This document shows, piece by piece, positions 56,331-64,000 of a stretch of DNA of 64,000 nucleotides (its first letter is position 1; the number at the start of each line of letters is the position of its first letter). The stretch is from the NCBI GenBank assembly GCA_030704615.1, contig CM060734.1, positions 36,844,042-36,908,041 on the forward strand, read 5' to 3'. Both the position numbers and the translations under genes were made by a program. The stretch comes from Takakia lepidozioides. Lineage: Eukaryota > Streptophyta > Takakiopsida > Takakiales > Takakiaceae. Under the pieces are notes generated by a model. The model was given only the letters and a program-made list of their open reading frames with translations. It ran no database searches and had not been told where the DNA came from.

Positions 56331-58365
56331 GTGATACAAGGGTTATAAACCCCTAAACGCCCACGGGACCCATTTCGGGTCGCTTCTTTTTTTGTCCCTT
56401 TTTTAAGTCCTACAACTGCTGTGGATGACTTTCGCCGAGGTCTCGCCCTAAACATAAATTGTAGCCCTTGAATAGAGGAATCCAACACATTTATTATTGG
56501 CCCCATTGAGTAAATGCATTGTCAGATATAAAAATCCGCATGCAAAGGGTCCACTTTTTGTGTGGTGGGGACAGCTTCCACGCGGGTAGACCAGCATACG
56601 TGGCAGCCCCTGAAAGGCCAGCGCGGCTTCTTTTCCCCGGTGGTCGAAAATCCAGCCTGAGCTGGCGGTGGTCGGAAAATTCACTAAATACTCCATCTTA
56701 GGTGGAATTTTTTAGGTTTTTTTGCCAGTGGCTTTCAATGCTTCCATGCTATAGATTGACCATTGCAAATTCCATTTCACTTAGAAATTTAATCCCCCAT
56801 TCGGATTTTGTACCCACTACTTTTCACATACAAAGGGACCCACCTAAAAACATGGAATTTGGGTTCCAAATTTGGAGAGCACATTTTATACATGGTAGGC
56901 AATGAGTCTGTGGTGGTGCGTTGGCAGGAAAACAAATAAATCATAGAGCAAACAGTTGGTCAACCCTGATGTGCAGGTGGATTTTTTGGTGGACTTGAAA
57001 AATTCACCATCTTCATTTCTTATAATCTTTTGATTGAAATGGTGAAATCAGCTGCAAATTTCTGACCACCTGCATGATGACCTTACCTTTCTTGCTGTAC
57101 GGTTCATCCACTCTGGTAAATGTTTCCTAAACTTACATCCAATCGTGTCAGGGTATATACCCTTTTTTATCTAAAGTCCAAAACAGGTCTGGACATTTAG
57201 GGGTTAAGAGCAATTAACAGAATAATGCGGGGTTGTCAAGCTATACGCTATATGCAGACTGGATTGGCATATATTCATGTGGACATCTTTAAAGATGTGA
57301 TTTTCCAACATTAAGTGAAACTTGCTGGAGATGAGGCTGTTATAATTGGTGTCACAATGGTATCCACCTTCCCGCCATAAGGCGGTAGCCCTTCGGGGTA
57401 AAGAGACACCATAAATTATGCTTGCTTAAGGAGGTGTCACATATATTATTTCTAATGTGCATAAAAGGCCGTCCTCTCGATCACAACGTCTACCCCACCA
57501 TGGTTGTGCCTTTGCACCTGTCCCACTGCATTATGTTGTTGACTTGCTACACTTTGCCCCGACATACTCCTAGTCAGCGGGCTCTCCATCAACGCCATCC
57601 TCCGCAACCCATGCCCTCCAACAACGCTAGGTCATCCACTTTATATACTCTCATGACCACTACCTAGGCACTGACACCACGCAAAGCACGTCGTACTCAT
57701 TCTAGCAATTAGGCATAATTGTTGATGGCCTATTGGTCCACTTACCATCTAGTAGGCACAAGAGGTGGAATACATACTGATAACATAAGTGCTCTCTACA
57801 ACAACTAATATCCCGATTACATGCATTACCAAATGCTTTAAGATATATCTATTTCACTGCTACACGATCCCTCACGACCATCATTACTAATAAAAATAAA
57901 TTAGATATGTACCAATTCTATGGCTGAGATATAGGCGTTGCCTGAATCATGGGGCCGACCGCAGAAAGGACAATGTGAAAATGGCTCTTAGTTATACCGG
58001 CTTTTGTCGTAGTCTACTCTCTCCCCTCTATTATGTATACTTGATCGGCAAGGTTTGCAAAACTATGCCTTCAGAGTACATCTCAATGTTCACTTTTAGA
58101 ACCTATTCAGAATTATAATAGGGTAGGTCTTACATGTATTCCATGCATTTGTTTTTAGTACTTGGTTAAGAAATATGTGGAGACATTTTATTAAGATAAA
58201 ACATATAATTTACAAAGTTAGTAGAATTAATTAAAATTTTGAAATTGGTAAGTTAAATAGTTCGTTCTTACTTCCGATTTTTTTTTAGCAATTTATAGGT
58301 AGGTGATGCTCATAATTCATTATGATATGATGACTCATGAAAAGAGAAAAATGTGGAATGTTTAT

Positions 58366-58398
<33 letters not shown>

Positions 58399-59960
58399 CC
58401 GGCCAAAGCCGGCGTAATTAAGAGCCACTTCGCCTTGCAGCTACTGCCCCCTTTCAGGGGTGGGCCCTCTAGGGGGGGAGCTGATTAGTCTAGGCAACAC
58501 TTAATTAGTCAAAACTCTAGTGTAGATAAAGTTGCTCTTGCCCTAGACAAAATCAAAATCTGTGATAATTAATGTTGACACCTTTGATCAAAACAATATG
58601 CTCTCATTGGGAATTTGTCGGCTACTGGGGATAATGGCATCGAAATTAACTAACATCATTGTAAAACTAGAGACTCTAAATTTAAGACAACTGAGTTTTG
58701 AATATGTTACAAAACATTAGTTAAATTGTGTTGATCCATAATGTGGTTGCTTCTTTGTTTTGATGTTGATTTTTTGTCTTGATTGGAGCTCTTGTTGTTG
58801 TTGTTGTTGTTTGTTTTTTTGTTTTGTTTTGGCTTCGGCTCTCAATTTCTTGGATGCATTGTCTCTTAGTTTGGCTATCATTCATGACTTTCGACCTTTT
58901 TTTTGCTTGGATATTGGTTATGGGAGGTTTTCCCTCTGTTAGCCGAATCACAACCTTGTGTGGTTTTACTTTTCTCACAAGAAAAGAACAAAGCTCATAA
59001 TAACAATGAGGAAAAATAACCTCAAGAGCCATGAAAGTTTGTACTCAGAACTAGCATTTGTTAGCATTTTTTCCTCAAGTGTTCAAAATTCAAATGCGCC
59101 TTGAATTTGATCCTATGGTGTTCCAATGCTGCCAGTTGATATTCTCATCCAATTCCAAGGAGGTCCCCATCGATTAGGGAAGACTGAAGAACCACAATGT
59201 ACCTTGACATCTATGCAAATAGAGGTTGGCTACTACATGCGTAGGCTCACGCCTCAGTGCACCTGCTCACTTGAGCATAAGAGGATATGTCGTATATTCT
59301 GAAAATATTCTTGGAAAAATACTTTAGCGAAACTAAAATGTGCTCATGCCAAACGAAATGGGAAACATTTGGAAATTTCTGCTCACGTGAGCACAAGCCA
59401 CAAAGTTGGGGCATAGGGAATTTCCTGTCAGTGCCATCTCCATCAACAATTTTTTGTTTATTAATAGTTGCATATTTAATCATGTGATGTTGATGCTCGT
59501 AGCAATCACTAATATGCGAAACTAGACACAATTCATTTTGTTTTGCCCACGAAAGCATGGGTAATGACCTACCGCAATCAAAATGGACCCCTATTTTTGG
59601 GGTGTAAAGTGGTTTTGCCTGCCCTTAAACGACGACCTTACTGCCAACGGGCTGATTTAGGTTCCTTCATGGGCATTGTGGGCCCCATGGTGCTTTGTCA
59701 GGTGAACAAAAACGTACTGAATACTGTGACCAGCGTATTTGCCAAATGGAGGCGTATTAATAAAGCTGAATGCTAATGTACACACGTTGTTATTCTAATT
59801 AACTCTGCATGGGGTTTAGGATTGATCAGATATGCTTTGATTTGTTTTTTAAAATGCCTTGGCGGCTGCTCAATTTCAAATTCACAGGGTTCCATTCACT
59901 CTGCCTGCATGTATAACTTCATTACGACTATTGCACACAACTTCGCAACTACAGGTTCTC
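56331..59960. other. Intergenic, repeat-derived DNA
   Basis: No gene recognised. It contains a GA microsatellite (58368-58396), poly-T-rich stretches near 58270 and 58800-58830, and a palindrome GCTCACGTGAGC (about 59381-59392). Together with 'taggctcacgcc' (about 59242) the palindrome resembles the ends of the Mutator-like element, so a short non-autonomous relative is possible. Confidence 0.35.
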
Positions 59961-59961
59961 A

Positions 59962-60195
59962 TTCATGTGCAGGGAGCATAGTTTGGAGATTGGCTCAACA
60001 TTGATTTATACTTCAGTTAATCCAGTCCATTACTATTGATTGATGTGCAGGGAGCATAGTTTGGAGATTGGAATCCCATTAGTTTACGCTTCAGTTAATC
60101 CAGTACATTATTACTAATTCATGTGCAGGGAGCATAGTTTGAAGATTGGCTTAGTTTACACTTCAGTTAATCTAGTTTATTACTAAGTGTATAAT
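59962..60195. repeat. Three tandem ~78-bp repeats before the pogo-like ORF
   Basis: Three consecutive units (about 59962-60041, 60042-60117 and 60118-60195) each start 'tgtgcagggagcatagttt.gagattgg' and contain 'cttcagttaatc.agt..attact'. They end a few bases before the ATG at 60197, as would promoter or subterminal transposase-binding repeats. Confidence 0.85.
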
Positions 60196-60196
60196 C

Positions 60197-62479
60197 ATGA
60201 GTGAGGAGTGTGCAAGAGCGATGGACTTGAATTTCAGGCCCAGTCAAGCTTTTCGATTGTTGCCAGATATCGAGGTAGCTGATGATAGCGATGGAACGCA
60301 GATCAGTAGCCAACCACTCACAAGTGACTCAGATGACGGATACAATGAAAGGTATAAACATGCAAATGATGGAGGTCAAAGTGAGGATGATGGCCTTGAA
60401 AATTTCTAGTGGGGCCAGGGAGAGGATTCCCAAGTTGAATTTTAGGTGGGCCAAGGCCAAGCCCAAGATCAAGTTGAATTTCAGGTGGACCAAGGCCAAC
60501 GTCAACCAGAATCTGCAGTACATCTAGACCAGACAACAACATTGCCAGAGACAAATACTGAAGGACCTGCCGACATTAACACTCTTCGATCTGATGGACC
60601 TGCTATGCGTGGGGGCCGCCCAAGGAGATGGAGGAGGCCTCTCAAGAATGGAAACTGGACTGATGAACAGTTGCGAGGTGTCGTGGCTGCCGTTGACCGT
60701 GGAGACAGCATCAGATCCGCAACAAGGATGTTTGAAGTGCCTGCAACAAGTATGAGAAACCACGTTTATGGCGTTACTACCAGTAGGAAGAGAGGCAGCA
60801 AAGGGACATTAAACGCCAAGGAAGAAGCTGAACTAGTCCAGTATATTGAAAAAATGCAAGATATTGGGCATCCATTGACACTAACTCAACTACGTCTGAA
60901 GGTGGCTGAAGTTACGCAAGAGAGAGTCACACCTTTCACAAATGGAATCACGGGCTGGGGGTGTGAGATGGTTCAGGTCACGACATCCACATCTTTCATT
61001 GAGAGTAGCTCAAGGACTAGAAACTGGGAGGGCCAAGGGACTATGTCCAGAGAACGTAAAGCAATCTAACCTGAAACTGATGTATGAGAAGCACAACTAT
61101 GGGCCAACAATGATATGGAATTGTGACGAGTCCGGGGCCCAAGCTGGGCGAAACGGAGGTGCTGTTGTGCTGGCCAAGACCGGATCCAAATTTGTTCATT
61201 CTATAACACCAGATCAGAGGGAGTGGCTGAGCGTCCTCACCTGCATGAGTGCTACAGGAAGTTACATCCCAAACTTCTACATATTCAAAGGGAAAAGATT
61301 CCGTCGCAATTACATTCACAAATGTGAATCTGGAGCAACAATGGCAATGCAAAGAAAAGCATGGATGACTGCAATATTGTTTCACAAGTGGATATCACAT
61401 TTTCTGGAATCAGCAAAGGCAATGGGCAATGACATTACTGTCACAAAGCAAGATCAGTAGGACTTGATGTCATTACACTTCCTTCCCACACATCCCATGC
61501 ACTCCAGCCCCTTGATGTGGCAGTGTTCAAGCCCTTTAAGACTGCCTTCAGGAAATATAGAGATGTTTGGACCATGGCACATAAAGGAAGAGGAGCGTTG
61601 AAAGAAGATCTGGCCCAATGGGTCTCCCTTGCATTGAAAAAAGGACTAACCCCTACCAACATTGCCAAGGGATTCAAGACCTCTGGGATCTGGCCTCTGA
61701 ATCCAGAAACCATGGCAAGAAAGATGGGGCCGGCAGAATGTTTCTCAGGGCCGGGGACACCAGACCTGCACGCCGAGGAGATCAGGCCAGAATCAATGGA
61801 CGAGGATACACTTGAGGGGGAGGTAGAAGACGTACTTTCTGCCCTTCATGTGGAAGAGGTGTTGGGCAACCATGTGCCCAGCATACAAGAGAATCACCAC
61901 CACTACTTTGTGGTGGTCAAAGAGCTATATGAGGATGGGCGCAATGACCAGGAAAGGGGCGATGACAACCAGCCACACTTTCGCAGTAGCCAGGAGTCCT
62001 TAGTGCAGCTCGATGATGACGCAGACTGGGAGAAGGTTCCTAGCCAGCCAGAGGTCCCTTCATCAATCTCCCGATTCTTGACGCTCCCAGAGGCTCCTGC
62101 AGTCAATCGAAGGGTAAGAGCATTAGGAGATGAACCTATTATAGACTACAACAAGTCAATTATAATGACATCTGATGTATACTTGGCAGCACTAGAGCAA
62201 AAAGTGAGACTAAAAGAAGAAGCAACCCAAGCTCGTGAGCAGAAAAAAGAGGAGACCCTGCACGGTAAAGCAAAGCGGGCAGCCGAGAAGATCGAGAAAG
62301 ATGCTCTCAAGAAGGCCCGAACACAAGAGCGACTGGCCAGGAGGGCCTTCGATGCAAGTGGTCGGCACGAGCCTATAGCGAGGCAGGAGAATGTCTGCAT
62401 GCAACAATCAAAGCAAACAACCCCTCCCCAAGCATGCATGGATCGCCCCATTGTGCGGGTGGGCTCCACCAATCTGTAA
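60197..62479 (+). pseudogene. pogo/Tigger-like transposase pseudogene
   Basis: The frame at 60446-61069 has a basic segment 'GGRPRRWRRP' and a psq-type helix-turn-helix ('ATRMFEVPATSMRNH'). After a frameshift near 60955 the DDE_1 core begins: 'MIWNCDESG' (first catalytic Asp, about 61120) through 'KAWMTAILFHKWI'. After a second break near 61445 the frame resumes with 'ALQPLDVAVFKPFKTAFRKY', then 'NIAKGFKTSGIWPLNPE' and a basic coiled-coil tail ending at 62479. The 'DGH.SH' segment that should carry the second catalytic Asp is missing at the second break, so the protein would be inactive. A frame at 60197-60409, closed by TAG, lies upstream in the same frame and may be the original N terminus. 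Terminal repeats were not identified. Confidence 0.8.
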
Positions 62480-62589
62480 ACACAATAAAAAAATTGCTAT
62501 TGCTAAACGTCGGGCAAAGGCTCGAGGGGAAGACACAAGTCATCTACAGCATCAACCAGGTTCGGGACCACCTGTTGTAGAGTGAGTTG

Positions 62590-63630
62590 CTGTCATGGCG
62601 GGCCATGGTGGGAAGGAGTTGCTGGGAGGCGACAGAGATGGCGGGAGGAATCAAGGTGGTGGCGGGAGAACAATAGGTGGAGAGCCGTGGCCTGTGACAC
62701 TTGGATGGTCCAAATTAGTGCAGTGAGAGGTGAGGTTTCAGGCTAGAAAAGCACGCAGTTTGGCACACTTTGGATCACTACGTGCTTAAATAAGAATCCA
62801 AATCTAGGAGAGTGGGGTCCACTTTACATGCAGGATTGACCATTTGGCACACATCCACGGTTTCCAAGGGCTTACTAGAGTTCATGCATCCGATCTCCAT
62901 TATTTCGCTACTGCACCATAGGATACCTTTTGCTTTTGTGGGCCGAGCTGTTGGGTGAGTTATTGGGTGTAGTAGTTGGTGTGTGGGGGCCATTTCAAGT
63001 GCACATCTCGTGCATATCAGGTCACATGTAGGCTTCATATTAGATAATATTTCAGTGAGTTATGGTACCCTCTATAGCTCAGGCATAGCATTTTTGTGCC
63101 CTGCCACTTTGATAATATATATCAATTAGCCACTTCGTCCAAAATTCATGCAATTCATACCACAAGCTGTTTGTTCAATTGCTAATCCAGTCATATAATT
63201 TTTCCCCTTACTGCACCAATTGTATGGGCATATCTGCTTATTTGGGTGTAACTACCTTATAGTGAAACATATTCTATACGTTTGCAAAGTCAAAGCTTGT
63301 TGTGGGTACAATATATACACACACCCACACCCATCTTTTCTGCAGTGGCACACCCACACAATAGGCGGGGCCTAGACGCAACTTGAACAACTATATGATC
63401 AAGTAAGTACGATAGCAAGCCACCAAATCCTTAAATACACTTAAAGACCCACAAGCACATTGATAGCATGCCACCAAGTCCTTAAATATACACTGAGACC
63501 CACATCTCCAATGTCCTAGATCATAAACTCTCCAACTATTTCTGGTGCACCCAGAGCTACCCCGAACACATCATATATCTCAGTGTGTGTGTTTTTTTTT
63601 TTTTTTTTACAAAAGATGAAGCCCCGAAGC
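62590..63630. other. Intergenic DNA
   Basis: No gene recognised. 62590-62690 is rich in 'ggcggga/ggtggg'. A T run lies at 63592-63609. Confidence 0.4.
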
Positions 63631-63632
63631 GT

Positions 63633-63818
63633 AAAATTTTTTGAAATTTGGAAAACAACACATGTGGCTACAGAGTTTTGCAAAACAATAGCCATACATT
63701 ATGTTCATCCATTCAAATTAGGATAGATTCATCCACCTCCGTACTTGAATCCATTTATATAATCCATAATTGGCGAATTCATCCATAATTTATCCATTTG
63801 GTGAAAATTCGCCAATAA
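63633..63818 (+). repeat. Dispersed repeat, copy 2
   Basis: Matches 29891-30072 in the same orientation over most of its length, with blocks such as 'tttgaaatttggaaaac', 'catgtggctaca' and 'attcatccataatttatccattt'. The copies differ by small gaps and substitutions, so both are old. Confidence 0.7.
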
Positions 63819-64000
63819 AGAAATCGCTGCCATATAAATCTCAAACGAAAACACCTAATCTGGCCCTCCCTATACCCTATACCCTCACCCTTTTGCCCCT
63901 TTTACAACACCCACACCCCCACTGAAGACACCTCGCCACACATGGTCACTCAATGCATCCACCCAATCATACATGGCACCCACCCACACTTTTCCACAAT

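Overview
This is nuclear DNA of a land plant. Evidence: intron-rich genes whose products align along their length with plant families (F-group bZIP, plant-type GDPD, CPSF160), PLS-type PPR motifs, a telo-box upstream of a housekeeping gene, and a dense layer of decayed transposons. The mix of mobile elements (piggyBac, Crypton-like, pogo/Tigger-like, animal-style LINE endonuclease) and near-identical PPR modules suggests a non-angiosperm with a repeat-rich genome (lycophyte, fern or bryophyte). That placement is inference; the species cannot be named from sequence alone.

Three host genes look intact. An F-group bZIP (2380-3219, +) has the Cys/His-rich zinc-sensor motif of bZIP19/bZIP23. An 11-exon glycerophosphodiester phosphodiesterase gene (24908-29228, -) splices in phase throughout and keeps its catalytic residues. 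A 26-exon gene (32435-47315, -) encodes full-length CPSF160, the scaffold of mRNA 3'-end processing; two of its introns appear to use GC donors.

The rest is mainly mobile DNA. 5.7-7.8 kb: tRNA-derived SINEs and a LINE endonuclease remnant interrupted by one SINE. 8.4-9.1 kb: a Copia LTR, primer-binding site and gag remnant. 9.6-12.5 and 18.8-19.9 kb: an unrecognised degenerate repeat with recurrent CGCGCGATCGCGCG palindromes. 12578-18790: a Mutator-like element, inserted into that repeat and flanked by an 11-bp direct repeat. It carries a transposase-like gene on the minus strand and, divergently, a decayed gene joining a ParB/sulfiredoxin-like DGNH(R) motif to a region resembling a permuted DNA amino-methyltransferase. 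This is the most novel feature. 21.6-23.8 kb: a MITE and a piggyBac pseudogene. 50.7-53.0 kb: a PPR pseudogene. 55.1-56.3 kb: a Crypton-like fragment split by a TA-flanked MITE. 60.2-62.5 kb: a pogo-like transposase pseudogene.

The host genes are functionally unrelated (zinc homeostasis, phospholipid/phosphate metabolism, mRNA 3' processing) and show no operon-like logic. The element genes are nearly all broken by stops, frameshifts or deletions, so this stretch reads as an old transposon graveyard around a few conserved genes.
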